Shown here piece after piece: positions 22,230-34,654 of a stretch of 64,000 nucleotides of DNA. Below the pieces are notes generated by a model. The model worked only from the letters and a program-made list of their open reading frames with translations. It was not told the origin of the DNA and ran no database searches. Location: the NCBI RefSeq assembly GCF_022539315.1, contig NC_066315.1, forward strand, positions 125,585,374-125,649,373. The letters run 5' to 3'. Source of the DNA: Serinus canaria (lineage: Eukaryota; Chordata; Aves; Passeriformes; Fringillidae). The stretch's first letter is position 1, and each line of letters opens with the position of its first letter. The position numbers and the translations under genes were made by a program.

Positions 22230-23500
22230 CTAATACAAACTAAATTCAGACTGGTACATCCAGATAGACTTACTACATTAATTATGGAGTTTTCCTTCTC
22301 TTTTCTTTAAAAAAAAAATTTAACTGACTAGCTCTGTGATAGTCATTACTTGCATTTGTGAAGAAAAAATGACATGGAAGTTTTCAACCTCAACAGCTGA
22401 GTATCAGCATTGAATGTTCAATAAGAAGTCCTGTTAAACCTGAAATGTGGGAGAAATTATTGTATCTTTGTGATATTAATAAACTATTCTAGAATTTTTT
22501 TCAAGCAGTCCTATAAAGATTAAAGTCAGAACTAGTTAAATCATTTGCTTCCTCATTCGCATTTCCACCAGCCCTCAACTTTCTCTTATTCAAATGAAGG
22601 AATCTTTCGTGCATCTACTCATTTTTGGGAAACATTATAAGAGATAAAAATCTATCTTATGAAAAATGCTGTAATTCAGAACTTTGACACACACGTTTTA
22701 AACATTTTTGGCCCTCCCTATTATGATTAATGGGAAAGGACTTGTATTTTTTCAAACAAAAAATACTAATTTTTTTTTAAATTCTCACTTTCTTCTATAT
22801 CCCCATCCGAGTCCTCTTTGTAGCAGTACTACAAGATGTTGTCTAAACTAAATCTTTTACACAGGAGCATAAATAAAAATAAGTTAACATTGTTCCTTAT
22901 TTTCTGCTAAGAAGGCTGAGAACTCTCTTCCAAACCTTCTCTGAGTCAACACAGCAAGGAAACCCCATCCACTTCTCTGTTTTTCACTCTATGTTATGCA
23001 TACATTTCATACTAACGATGGCTGCCCAGCCTTGGGAAGTTGTGCTTTGTTTTTCCAGTATGAAGAGACACCAGGTGTTCTGGCCAGCATCACTCATAAG
23101 CAACCCCTCATCACCTCCCTCTGGCCCCTATATCCAAAAATATTTTCAAATGTCAGCATATCAGATATAGACATTTTAAAGTTATGTGATGAACGGGGTT
23201 TTTTCCCAGCTCCATGGATAGTTTTATTCTGAGAAAGAGGCAAGTCTGGTAGGAAAGAGTGGGCCTATAGTGCTAACACCTTTTCTGATTGAATACTTAT
23301 ATACACAGCATTTTTTTGGGAGACCCTACATTTTCTTGCCTTCCACTTAGATAGGGATCTTCCTGTCAGATGATGGAGAAAAAGCCATATTTACTCATTA
23401 CTAATGTTAAATCCAGCCACAAGCTATATTTTCTGAAGAGTATTTTATTTTTTTTTTCCAAAACAAAAATAATTGGTTTATTGTTGTTCTAAACCAAATA
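22230..23500. other. Noncoding stretch, no gene seen
   Basis: AT-rich with short poly-A and poly-T runs. A 78-codon plus frame at 22996-23232 has no recognisable domain. No repeat family is recognised. Confidence 0.55.
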
Positions 23501-23507
23501 CATGTCA

Positions 23508-24034
23508 TGAGACTGCACTTGGGGCATTGCATCTAGTTCTGGCATCCCCAGAACAAAGAAAATCTTCAACCTGTGGGAGCAGGTCTAGAGGAGGTTTATG
23601 AAAAAGTTTGGAGCTGAAGACCTCCTAAGAAAATGGCTAAGAGAGAATAGGAGGTTTAGCCTGGAGAAGGAACTGGTCCACAGGGACCTTATTATGGTTT
23701 TTCCATGTTTAAACAGGACTTGAAAGGGAGATGGAGGGAGATTTTTAACAAAGGCCTGTGGTAACAGGGCAAGGAGCAATGGATATAAACTGAAAGAGGG
23801 TAGATTTAGACCAGACATGAGGAAGAAATTCTTTAGGAAAAGTCTGGTGAGACACTGGAAAAGGTTGCCAAGAGAGGTTATGGAAGCCCCTGTGTTGGAA
23901 GAGGTCAAGGCCAAATTGGTCATTACTTGAATGAACCTGATTTGGTGACAGGTGTCACTAGGTGGTTGGACTTAGCAATCTTTAAAGGTCTCTTCCAACC
24001 CAACCCATTCAGTGGTTCTGTTGTTCTGTGTTTG
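23508..24034 (+). mobile_element. CR1 LINE 3' fragment, plus strand (about 525 bp)
   Basis: The order is that of a CR1 3' end read forward: GCACTTGGGGCATTGCATCT, GAGGTTTAGCCTGGAGAAGG, CACAGGGACCTTATTATGG, AGACCAGACATGAGGAAGAA, GGTTGCCAAGAGAGG and GTCTCTTCCAACCCAACCCA. It ends in GGTTCTGTTGTTCTGTG, a decayed octamer tail. It covers the end of the reverse-transcriptase frame region and the 3' UTR and is full of stops and indels. An open frame on the opposite strand (23585-23923) is an incidental shadow. Confidence 0.92.
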
Positions 24035-24039
24035 ATGTC

Positions 24040-25855
24040 TGTCAATAACTGAGTAGATCCATAATTTAAAATATCTTACCATGATATGTTCTATTTGGAA
24101 AAGGTTAAAATGGAGAAAGATGATACGTTAGTAATTACAGGGAATGTTACACAACATAGAATGAATTCAGAGAAGCACTAGGTACTCTCATGAAGATTGG
24201 TTAACTCTACCTAAGTTGTAGTACCTTTCTAGTTACACTAAAATTAATGAAAGGTCCTTATTTGCCACAGCTCAAATCAACTGGAATTTATACACTGGGA
24301 AGGGTATAAATTTCACAGTTCCTAATTATCATAATTTTACTTACATTCACCATACAACTGCAGTCTGAAACAACACCTTCTTTACAATGAGCAAGTGTCC
24401 ATAACAGTTGGGAGAGAAAAAAAAACCAACAAAGTCAACATAGACATTCAAAGGAGAGATGAAGAGAACGTACGACCATTATGAATATAGCAGTTGAAAG
24501 TCATAATTTTGTCCAATCTTGGACTTTTCTGACAGAACATTATGAGTCAAAATAGTATTTCCAGCACTGGACCACTGGAAGAGAAGAAAAACATTTGTCA
24601 GCATGTTTGTGGTACCTCATTACAGGAAGGAATCATAGTGAAGAAGGTTTGAAAATTAGCTTAAATAATTTCAAAAGAAGGAACAAAATTACAATTTATA
24701 AAAATAGACAATGTATAAATAACATTTGTTACTACCTGCTTTATTCCCACTTGAACATAGAAAGCATGAGCATGTTATTCCAAATAGAACTGTTTGAAGT
24801 TCTGTAAATATTTTGGAAACTTACCGTACTATTCACACAGAGGAAACCATTTTATATCAGAAACTGTGTCAGGCTTTTGTGGTTCTTGTAAACATCAGTC
24901 CTGCTTGAACAAGCTTCATTTGCTTTCAGTAAGTGCTCATTCATGTAAAGCACTGTAGAGAAGTCCCAGAAGTTTTCTAGATATTCACAAATGAATTTTA
25001 AAAATTCAATATACATGTCAATACTTGAAAGAAGCAAGGTATTACAGGAGAAACATTGGTTTCTATTTAAATTCTCCAAATATCTGAGCCTGACTTTCTA
25101 CAGAAGTTTCATGAAATTGTTTTGTTAAGGCTGGCCAGTAAACAGCTGAATGTGAAGATAAAGTTCAGTTATCCAACTGTGCTGTTTATCTGGGTTTTAT
25201 AAAGGCTTAATCCAAAGCTCTTCCAATGTAAATCCTTTGGTGAATTCATTGACAAGGACTGACCTCACACATTGCTTATTTCACCACGTTTTAGTCTTAT
25301 GCATTTGTTTGTTAACACTGCTATTTTTTGAGAAGAAAAGATTTCAAAGTCCACTGAGTTTGAGTTTCTACTGGTGAATTCCTATCAGAATGCCATTAAT
25401 AGAAATTTATGTTTAAAAAATTAATTATTTCTGCATTTGCTGATTTTAGAAGCTGGTTTAAGCATTTAAACATATGTCCATTAGGGCCTGCCTGCCAATC
25501 TCTATTCTATCTGTTTTGTTATTATGAGATTTAACTATAAATCTTAGAACTTAGATTTATTTTTTTTTCTCCAAAATATTTCAATTTTCTGGGTAAATTC
25601 AAGCATGTTAACTCTGAATATTTGAATAAACCCGAAGTCTTTGACCCAATTTTTCTCATGAAAGCCACTTACTTCAAATATGCTGGCCCAAATCTTCTGA
25701 ATACCCATGGGAAACAAGAAGAAGAACTGCCTTCTACTCCACCAGTGTTCCTTTCCTCTCATTTTTCTCACAAAACAATAAATATTTTCAGTGAAGAAGA
25801 AGGATTGGTGTGGATGCCATGGGACAGGGAGAGACAACCGGCAAGCATTTCTCAC
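24040..25855. other. AT-rich noncoding stretch, no gene seen
   Basis: Unique-looking. The minus frame at 25544-25855 (103 codons) and the plus frame at 25622-25867 (81 codons) overlap each other and have no domain. No repeat is recognised. Confidence 0.55.
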
Positions 25856-25860
25856 AGTGA

Positions 25861-26117
25861 CTTGTGAGAGATTTTAGGGAGCTGGAAAGATGTGATAACC
25901 TGTTGACTATAGACAATTTGCAGGTGCTGTTTTTCTACTTTGTTTTTCTGTTTCTCTCAAGGACAGTGTGTGAGAAAGATGTTTCTGTTCGTTAGCCAAT
26001 AGAACAGAATCCATCGTACCACTCTATAAAAACCGCGTGGTTCTTTTGAATAAAGTCTTTCTTCGCCTTTGCTACGATCCTGCCTCTTGTCTGTTCCTGC
26101 CCTGACCCCGGCACACA
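25861..26117 (+). mobile_element. Solo endogenous retrovirus LTR, about 257 bp
   Basis: The element runs from TGTGAGAG (25863; possibly from 25861) to GGCACACA (26117), giving TGTG...CACA ends. It holds in order a CCAAT box (25996-26000), TATAAAAA (26025-26032) and AATAAA (26049-26054). A T/C-rich U5 (CTTTCTTCGCCTTTGC, CTGCCTCTTGTCTGTTCCTG) follows. No internal retroviral sequence lies on either side, so it is a solo LTR left by recombination. The pentamer AGTGA occurs at 25856-25860 and again at 26118-26122. It is a candidate target-site duplication, but it would put two extra bases (CT) before the TG start. Its sequence and size differ from the LTR at 15.8 kb, so it is a different family. 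Confidence 0.75.
25996..26032 (+). promoter_or_regulatory. LTR promoter: CCAAT box and TATA box
   Basis: CCAAT is at 25996-26000 and TATAAAAA at 26025-26032, spaced as in a compact pol II promoter. AATAAA follows 17 bases after the TATA box, so the R region is very short. Confidence 0.65.
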
Positions 26118-26124
26118 AGTGATA

Positions 26125-28305
26125 GATTGGAACTTCAGAACCAAGTGCACAGCACATATTTCTTTCTGTGGAAGACTCAGCAACCCTCACAGTGCTTTCT
26201 GTGCTCTCAGTAGCTGTCTCACACACTTCCTTGAGAGTGCAGGGCAATCAATACACTCTAAAATGCAAACTGTGAATCTTCCTTCATTAGGTGTGACTTT
26301 CTACCTGTGACTGCTGTTTTGAAATCCATTGCCTTTTTAAGTCCACCTGTTGTGCCTTTGAGATTAAAAATGCACTTTGAATGCTAGTCTGCACACTCTA
26401 CAGTCCAATACAGCAAGCTTTGGATATCAGAGTGGAATGAAATTATATTTTCCCATTACTAGAGAATAAAATCAAATATTCCTTTTCAAGAATAACATCA
26501 AAATATATGATTATGTCTAGCAGGTTTTCCAAGTCAAATTTTGAATTCTTGTTTGAGAATGAAAATACAGTTAAGTGGGTGTTCTAGTCTCAATTTAAAG
26601 AATTTGTTATATTTTGGATAGTCACTATTTATTTTCTTTTTTAATTGATTTTCCACACACCTGTATTTAAGAACCTGAAAATATAATCAAGAGTCAGTAA
26701 CCATAAGCAGAGTGGGAAATTATGAGAAAAGGAAAATGTAAATATTTTAGTTAGGTGACTAACCTGGTATCTGATATTATTTGTAGAGACAATCTATTGA
26801 TACTATGAGAAAAATAAGAAAACACTGATAGAATAAAAACAAATTGGAGAGAAAAAAAGTGTTTCTGCATAAGAATAAAACAGGGGTGAAAGAACAATGC
26901 TTCACAGGAAAAATTTTCTTTGCGTTTTTTGAAAAATAAAATGTGGTTTTGCTAATATCTTCAACTATTTTATTTAATTTATTCTCATTATTGGCTTTAC
27001 TAAATTCCAATATGCCTTTTCTGATGGAAATAAACTCACAAGAACTTTTTTATAAATTTAATTAAATTTTAATTTGAAAGTCACCTTTAACATAAACTTT
27101 TCAAGTATTTATAAAATACATCAGTCTACTTATAAAAGAAAAATATTATCTCCACCTTTGCACTTATGGTGTATACATAGACATAATAAATCCCACATAT
27201 TTTGAGAAATTGAAAAAGTTCCCATTTTAAAGTAGAACATTATACTATTTCCTAATATAAAACTTCTGGAGCATTCATACTGACTGCATTGAATCTCTCA
27301 TAATACAATCTACATTCATCTTTTCTCTGGGTTTCAACTACTGAGCATTCAGCACTTTGGTAATTGCTTCCAAATGAATTCCCCAAAATGCAACATAGTT
27401 TCTCAGAGAAAGTCTCCTTTTGAGTTCAGAGAACTTTATCCATTGAAATGAATAAGTTGAGAAAAGTATTTAAGAATTGCTGATAAATATTTGCTCAGAT
27501 AAACATAAAATGCTTTATTCCCATTCTTCTCTTTAGTCCTGATGTGTAATTAGCTAGGATACTTTATACACAGAGGCATCATAAACAAGCATGACTTAAA
27601 CATGAAATATTATCTAAGAGAATCTAAAATAAATTTATGTTTCTTCTTATCTATTGTCTCAAAGTGTACCTTCCTTCATCTTGCCAGCCTGCTTCTATCA
27701 GCTTAAAGATTTTTTTTTAAAAATGGGGAACCCTGAAGGATTGATGACCTAAAGTATGAAATTGACCTGTTTTTTGAAATAGAAATGTTTACTAAAACTT
27801 TTTTAGTGAAAAGCACGGTGATGTGGAGAATGCACATTACCACGTCCATGCATCCAAGACAGGCAAAGTGAAATCCCTCCTCTACTTTTTAAATTGCTTA
27901 TGAATACAGAGAAACCCAGTTAACAGCTTCTACTGCATAACTTCCATGAACAAATGGCAATTTTGTGCCCAGTAGCCTTATGTCATGTGCATTATATAAA
28001 TGGGGAAATAGATGTATATTTAGGGTCTTTCTCAGTATGGCTGGGAAATGAGAGATAATGTTTTCATCACTTGCTAATTTATTAATTGTCTTCACACGGC
28101 AATGTGAATGAAGCAGTAGATGTGACCGGTTGGGGGACTGGCTTCAAAAGTGCACCTGTCAAAGTTAATGTGGAAGAATCCTGGAAGGAGTCAGAATTCA
28201 TTGTCGCACCATGGCTAGGTTATTTACTTTTTCATGGGATAGTTTTAGTTCGGGATCTCAGAGAGCCTCCATCATTAAATTTTTTTCCACAGCATTTCTT
28301 TTCAG
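26125..28305. other. AT-rich noncoding stretch, no gene seen
   Basis: No sustained frame and no repeat family recognised. Strongly AT-rich at about 26600-27300. Confidence 0.6.
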
Positions 28306-28312
28306 GAAGATA

Positions 28313-28330
28313 GGGGAGGGGGGGAGAGGG
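28313..28330 (+). other. Potential G-quadruplex motif
   Basis: GGGGAGGGGGGGAGAGGG contains four runs of at least three G separated by 1-3 bases (the 7-G run counted as two runs with a one-base loop). It stands alone in an AT-rich background. Confidence 0.6.
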
Positions 28331-28334
28331 AAAG

Positions 28335-31300
28335 CTCAAATTTCTTAAGTAATAGTCTGTTTCTCCCTTTAACTTCCTCCCAGTATTTCTGTTCAGTTGA
28401 TTTTTTAGTGTGTGTGATAAAAACACTTTATAAATTACTGTTCAGTCAACCTTAGGTTGGCTGGACAAAAAAACTGTCACTTGCCTTTCCGTCAAAAATT
28501 CAATTATACTTATAAAGGTCAAATCTAATCTTGTTCAGTCAGTCATTTCAAACCTGTCTTAAGTTAAAGCATTTGCAAACAACACATAAAAATTGAGAGT
28601 GCAGCCTAGACGTGTCTACTATTGCACTCAAAGTTTTTGGTTTGGAAAGAAGAAATCTGATTGCTAAACTTGTAAAGCTTCAAATTTCTGGGTATTAGGA
28701 TGACAGAATATTATATCTATTTGATAGTAAAACTTTAGAACCTGTGTTAATCTTGAGAGATGAACCGGTTTATCTAGGCTGAGAACATGTTTTTGACTTC
28801 TATTTGAGACAGACATATCTGAAAAGTGCAAGAGACTTTAACAGGCTTTGAGGTTTTTTCCTTTACTCTCCCCATCTCCCTCCTGCCACCCTGTCCCAAT
28901 GCCCAATTTAAGATACTGGAACTCCTTCCTATTTAGTAAAGACTCAGTTTCAAAAATCAGAAAGTATGTTAATTGATCATGCCTTGAACAAAAAACCATT
29001 AATTGCTAAGTATTATATTATAAACTGTGGATGGCATTTCTCCTTTCACAATATGAGGCACTGTTGAAGGAGAATAAAATGATGAAGCTAAGGCAGTGGT
29101 TGAAAATAAGGCAAAAGCATCTATGTGATAGCATTTCAACAATTTTGATACAATAATGTTTTAAGTGAATGATTATTTATCTAAGTCATTTATTCATTAG
29201 CTTCTCCATTTCCTCTATTCCCTTGTTTTCTTGAAGAAAAACATTACATCCTTCTTGGCTTTCTTAAATTCTCTGGTGCTTTGTTTCCTTGGAAACAATA
29301 TCCATTAACATTCTCCATTTCCTCCTTTGTTGCCATTTTATGGATACACTGAGTATCCCAAACATTTCTGCAGTGTAATGTACCAGAGAACTAAGAAAAG
29401 GCCAGAAAATAGGCAATCAGAACCTTTTTTTAATGATGCAAGGCTTATTTAAAAAGGAAACACAACAGAAAATACTATCATATTTAATGTTTTTGAGTAA
29501 GATATGCAGTCAGGAAAGTATATATGTGGGCAGGGGTGGACAACCCCCATGTAAATGGCTGTATTTAATACATTATTAGATTTCAGATGACATTGCTGTT
29601 CCACACTGACACAGATGAAATAGCTTTTCAGTTACTCTTGGCAAAAAAAACCAAAATTGCATCCTACAATATGCAATACGCATGTAATTGAAACTACATT
29701 TGTGTGAACTATTTGAAAATAAGTTCTGCTGGCTAAGAATAAGAATCTTGAAGATTTTTTAAGCATCTAATAAATGTCTTTTGGGAGCATTTTACACCTT
29801 TCCTTTCATCAGACTGACACAAGGCTTGGATTTTAGTGCCCAAATCGAGATTTTTAACTTTGACCTGCTTAATTATGAGCTGGTAACACACTTAAAATCA
29901 GAAGCAAGAAAACATCACTTGCAGGAGGTGATTCACTTTAATGTAAAATGAATAACTAACATGAAACAGGTTGGACCTTCTGGATGCTTTAGTTGTTTTC
30001 CTTTGGCTACAAAGGGAACTAGGATAAATTAGATCATACAACTTTAGATATTTAAAGATAAGTGAGGTGGAACATACTTGTACCCTCTAAAGTACACTTA
30101 TGCCTAATTTTATTGTATTATATCTTCTGCTTACATATCACACACCCTTTTCCATGTTTTTTCATTAAACTGAATGTGATGGAAATTGTCACTTCACATC
30201 TGAGTCTGCATGTGGCACTGCCAGATACATGGGGCTCTTTTTTCCATGGTATTCCAGAAAAAGCACCTGCTGAAAGCCTGCAATTACAGTTGGGAACAAT
30301 TAAGGATCTCAAGCAGTACTGAAAGGCCTGAACAAAAACTAGAGTTATGAAATTCTCTGCTTGGCTACTGTCAGAAGCAGAGGTATCCCTATTTAGGTAA
30401 TTTAAAATTATCTGTTTGCCTAGATTTTTGGTTTTATCTATGCATATGCTCACTACTTTTGCCCCATCAGAATCTAACTTGGACTCCACATTGAGGTAGA
30501 TGCACTCAATATACTGGGTGCTTTTGAACACAAACCCTTGGTTTTTATGGGTGCTACATATCTTATATTTCCATTGTTAATCTTATTTAAGATTGTGGAA
30601 AAATGTTGTAGTGTCAATGGTGCTTTTTGTATAAAAGCACTCACTCAAAGGTGAGAAAACAAGTTCAGTGTTTTCTAGCATGAAGGAGTTCCAGTTCATA
30701 TCTTTTCTCCTACCAGCTTATCAGTTCAGCAGAGCTATTTATTGTTTTTCTTCTGACTGCAGCTATACCACTGCACACACAATGTAATTTTTCTGGGTCC
30801 AGAAGAAGGGAGAATGATTCAATGGTTACTAACAGGTATCATTCTATCTTTTATTTACTGATTTCTTTAATGTGGAAAGAAGAAACATTCTTTCTATTCC
30901 CTCATGAAGGGTGTCCAATGGTAGGAAATGAATGTAACCTGTTCCTTTGGATAATGAGGCTGGTCATGTGATAATCATCAATCTGTATGAAGAACTCTGT
31001 AATGCATGTTTCAGTGTCATTGAAATTGATGAGACATCCATTTTCTCTACCTGTGCCTTTCTATGCATCACTCATTTAGTTAGTCTGTTTACAGGGGTTT
31101 TTTCCCAGTCTACACACAATTGATACCAGCTGTGTTTTCCTAGGAGGCCTCTCTTTATATTTGGAAGGATTTACTTCAGTCCTTTAGGTGCATCTAATCT
31201 CCAAGAAGATTTGGTAGCAGCTCCATAGACTGAGGGAGCATTTGTGCTCCTAGTCCTTTGTGAAATAAGCATGGAGAGGCAGAATGGAAACACTCATGTT

Positions 31301-31890
31301 TAGAGCATCAACAGTACTGCAGAACACTGCTGAGAGGAAAGGTCTAATGAGAAAGTATGGAGGCCACTTATTTGTGGCACAAATATAAGAACAACTCATA
31401 AAATTGTGAGACAAGTGAGAGAAAATTACAGATGTTAAGAGAAAGACATTATTAAGAACCAAGGTTCTGTATTTAAGAATCCAAAAGCTTATATAGGCAT
31501 CATAATTTCACCTTGTTCCTGGATGCTTTAATTTTTCAGACAGTGGTTGTGCTCTGTGCTTGTAAAGTAATAAACACAGCACAGGCCTTTACTGATAGAA
31601 AGAGAAAACTTTAAATTATTTACGGTCCTCTTCTAATAGAAATAACAAAACTTTACAGTGTTTTTACTCCAAACACTTTACTAAAAAGTAAAAAAAAAAA
31701 CCAAACCAAAAAGATCTCATAATTTGAAAGGCATAAAATCACTGGGGTTAGAAATGTAAAATTAAGATGGAAGCATGTATTAGATCATCCATTTCTCTTT
31801 TATGTCACTACAATATTATAAAGTCTAGGACTTTCACCAATTCCAAATAATTAGGTTTTCACCCTATACCTAGGCTGACTACTCTAAAGA
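28335..31890. other. AT-rich noncoding stretch, no gene seen
   Basis: The minus frame at 30118-30531 (137 codons) has no recognised domain and overlaps a plus frame at 30062-30322. Neither shows exon borders or a family. A short A/C-rich run (AAAACCAAACCAAAAAG) lies near 31690-31712. Confidence 0.55.
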
Positions 31891-32139
31891 GAAATTAAGC
31901 TGACTGTTGGTGATTATATTTCTGGATTTTTGTTGTTGTGTTTGTTCTTCCCCACCTTTCCCTGGCTTTATACCTGTTTATTATGGTAGTTATCTTCTGA
32001 TATTGGATATATGTCCAAAGTTTGCTGATAAGAGAGTCTTTCTTATCATCCTTAGTGTTTGTACTGGGCACAGTTTGAATAGGTGGCTCTTTTGCTGCCA
32101 TAAATACAGCTCTAATTTCAATTTTTCTGAGTGTATGGA

Positions 32140-32330
32140 CTTTTTTTCTTTGCATAATTTTGCAGCATGCCCATCTGTGTTCAGAATCTGCTGTCATTGC
32201 CATATGTAGGGCACTTATTTTTGAGATGCCAAGTGCCACAACTCCCACAATTACAACAGAATTCAAAATTGTGCCCAGCCCAAAAACCCCTACATAGTGT
32301 AGGAGGAGATAAAGTCCCTGTTGCACACAA
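32140..32330 (-). pseudogene. Possible retroviral gag nucleocapsid remnant
   Basis: On the minus strand a Cys-rich stretch reads Cys-Cys-Asn-Cys-Gly, then Cys-Gly-Thr-Trp-His and Leu-Lys-Asn-Lys-Cys-Pro (about 32211-32260). This resembles a retroviral CCHC zinc knuckle: the Cys-x2-Cys start, the following Gly and the His-x4-Cys end are kept, but there are two extra residues before the His. After one frame change and a stop, a second weaker His-Trp-Ala-Cys-like block follows (about 32150-32190), where a second knuckle would be. No flanking gag, pol or LTR on the same strand confirms it. Chance similarity remains possible. Confidence 0.35.
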
Positions 32331-32339
32331 ATAATAGAG

Positions 32340-32930
32340 GAAGGCAGTGTTGATTACTCCTCTCTTGGGAAAAGACAAACATATTAGTGGGAATCTCTTT
32401 CCTCAAGGACCTGGGTGTACTTTGTGGTAGTGTGCCAGGATGGGGAGACTGTCATTGGGGAAGAATTGTGATGTAAATTATATCTTGTAGGAAGTAATAC
32501 AGGAGGAATGACCAGAACTGACCAACAGTGATCCAGTGATTGTAACAAAGACCCAAGCCAAGCTGATGTTAGTGTTTGGCACTCAAATGTGCTACTCTCC
32601 TGTCCTGAGCACCCATCCTGATTTATGGTGCCCAAGTCATAGCCTGTTTTTATAAATATCAGAAGGAGTAGAACAGGAGAATAACCATCTCTTAAGAGAC
32701 AGAAAACAGTAGTTAATGAGAATGTAAAAAACTGTATGTTGGGTATGAAAGTGGTTTAAATCTACAAAATAATCGAAGTTGCTAAGAAGCTGTTTCAGTA
32801 AAGAGAATTAGATGCAAAATTATGTCTAGAAGGTGTATAAATATATTAAATCCTGTGGGACCTCAGTATGATGTAAATTGTATGGAATAAGGCATGGAGA
32901 TTGCATGGGATCTGGTTGATATGGAATCAG
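32340..32930. other. Noncoding stretch; may include decayed retroelement
   Basis: The sequence is less AT-rich than average and has an 83-codon minus frame (32384-32635) with no recognised domain. GATGTAAATT occurs in two places (about 32470 and 32871). It may belong with the possible gag remnant, but I cannot place it in a known element. Confidence 0.35.
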
Positions 32931-32934
32931 TTTT

Positions 32935-33270
32935 CCCATAGCAGACCTTGTGGTATTATGCTTTGTATTTGTAGCTAGAATGGTGGTGATGAGACATCAG
33001 TTTTGGCTACTGCTGAGCACTGTCTCCCACACATCAAGGTTGTCTCACCAAATCCCACATTCCCCAAAGGCCAGTGGGCTGGGAGTGGACAAGAGATCGG
33101 GAGAGGGCAAAGCCAGGACAGCTGACCCACACTGATCAAAGTGAAATTCCATACCAAGTTAAGTCATGCTCAGCAATAAAAGCTAAAGAAGAGGATCAGT
33201 CATCATCAAAGGAAGGGGAACTCGTTATTAAGGCATTTGTCTTGTGGTTTTTCCATTCTAAGAAGCACCA
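32935..33270 (+). mobile_element. ERVL-type LTR, nearly full U3-R part, plus strand
   Basis: Successive blocks match the common avian ERVL-family LTR in order: TTTGTAGCTAGAATGGTGGT, TTTTGGCTACTGCTGAGCAC, ACATCAAGGTTGTCTCACC, AAGGCCAGTGGGCTGGGAGT, CCAGGACAGCTGACCCA, ATTCCATACCAAGTTAAGTC and ATGCTCAGCAATAAAAGC. The first roughly 40 bp (TGTCCTGGTTT start) and the 3' third (CTCAACCC part) are missing or too diverged. The frame at 33074-33454 crosses it and is not a gene. AATAAAA at about 33175 serves as the TATA-like or polyadenylation region. No internal ERVL genes are adjacent. Confidence 0.85.
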
Positions 33271-33279
33271 ATTTTTTGT

Positions 33280-34540
33280 GCTTTTTCTTCAGTTCAAAGC
33301 TTTCCTCTTACTGCTGTCATTATGCCATATGGATTCAATCATCATATACAAGATATTAGATGTTCAAAGACTTCTGTTAGTACACAGAAATTCTCTTCTG
33401 CTGAAATCATATACAGGTTCTGAACCTCTTTTGGAAAGGTTGATTCACTCATAAATTCAGGAGCTCCTATGTTACATTTAGGATGATGGGGACAGCGTAG
33501 AATATCTTTTCTCCCTCAAATAAAATTTAAAATAATAACACTCATACTTTAATGAACAAACAAGGAAGTTTGATAACCATGTAAATAACTGAGAACCATT
33601 CTCATAGAAGTCAAGAGAGAAACTTTGTATTGCCTAAGTTATTACAGAATTACATCATATACAAAGTATTTAAATGGCAAGAGAATAACAGGAAAAAAAA
33701 TGCAAACAGTGGATAGTATCTGACAGAAAGAAGCCAGGAATGATGAGGTAGTCAAGAAAAACGGGCTTCTTTGCTCTTGAGAAAAAAAGGTAAGCAATGA
33801 TAGCAACCATCAGCTTCCGACTCATCACAGAGAAGAGAGAACATTTTGTTTCTTACTGTAAAGATAAAAATCACAGCTATATCTGGCATGTGATATTGGA
33901 ATTTTCCAGTATCATGAAGCCAAATATCTGCAAATGGGCACTGTGACTATCCAGGGGAATACTGAGAACATTTTCTAGATAGAGTTAGTCACTAGAAGGA
34001 GTCACACAGGAATAATGTGGAAGGTGACCTGCTACAATTACTGGGAAGAAAATCCTGCAGAGAAGATTTGAGGTAAACTCTTAACTGTTGCACTGCCTTT
34101 GCATAATCTCCTATGAATTTTTGGAAACAAAATCCTGTTAAGAAGCATTGCCAAGTCTGTCTCACACATGGCCTGCTTTGACAGGTTTCTGTTCTTGAAA
34201 GTCTGACCTTTCTTAAGGTTTCAATTTCTAAAAACAGCAGGAAAAAAACAAGATCAGAAACTTTCTGGTAGCAAAAGGAACAACTGAGAGCTAACACATG
34301 TGTTCAGTTGCTGTAGGAGATTGCTCATGTGCCACAAGTTCTCTGTGAATGTGAATTTCATAGGTATGACTGTACAAGTGAATTTTTGTGGAGGAAATAT
34401 TCAACTTTGCAGCTCCAGTTTATCTTTTATTATTTCAATCATTTTGCATGTCTCAATAATTCTTACTATATGCAACAATAGAAATCCTTATTTATGATAG
34501 ATAATTTTGGCACATTCCTTTGCCCGTATGAAGTATTTAA
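33280..34540. other. Noncoding stretch, no gene seen
   Basis: The minus frame at 33992-34297 (101 codons) has no recognised domain. No repeat family is recognised between the LTR and the trinucleotide array. Confidence 0.55.
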
Positions 34541-34544
34541 AGTC

Positions 34545-34605
34545 AATAATAATAATAATAGTAATAATAATAGTAATAATAATAGTAGTAATAATAGTAG
34601 TAGTA

Positions 34606-34654
<49 letters not shown>

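Noticed and set aside
23585..23923. 112-codon minus frame at 23.6 kb
   Set aside because: It is the reverse strand of a CR1 copy.
30118..30531. 137-codon minus frame at 30 kb
   Set aside because: It overlaps a plus frame of similar quality, and neither has a recognised domain.
31895..32326. 143-codon minus-strand frame taken as a gene
   Set aside because: It overlaps the Cys-rich stretch in a different frame and has no domain of its own. The zinc-knuckle-like reading in the neighbouring frame explains the region better.
33074..33454. 126-codon plus frame at 33 kb
   Set aside because: Its first part is ERVL LTR sequence, so the frame is incidental.
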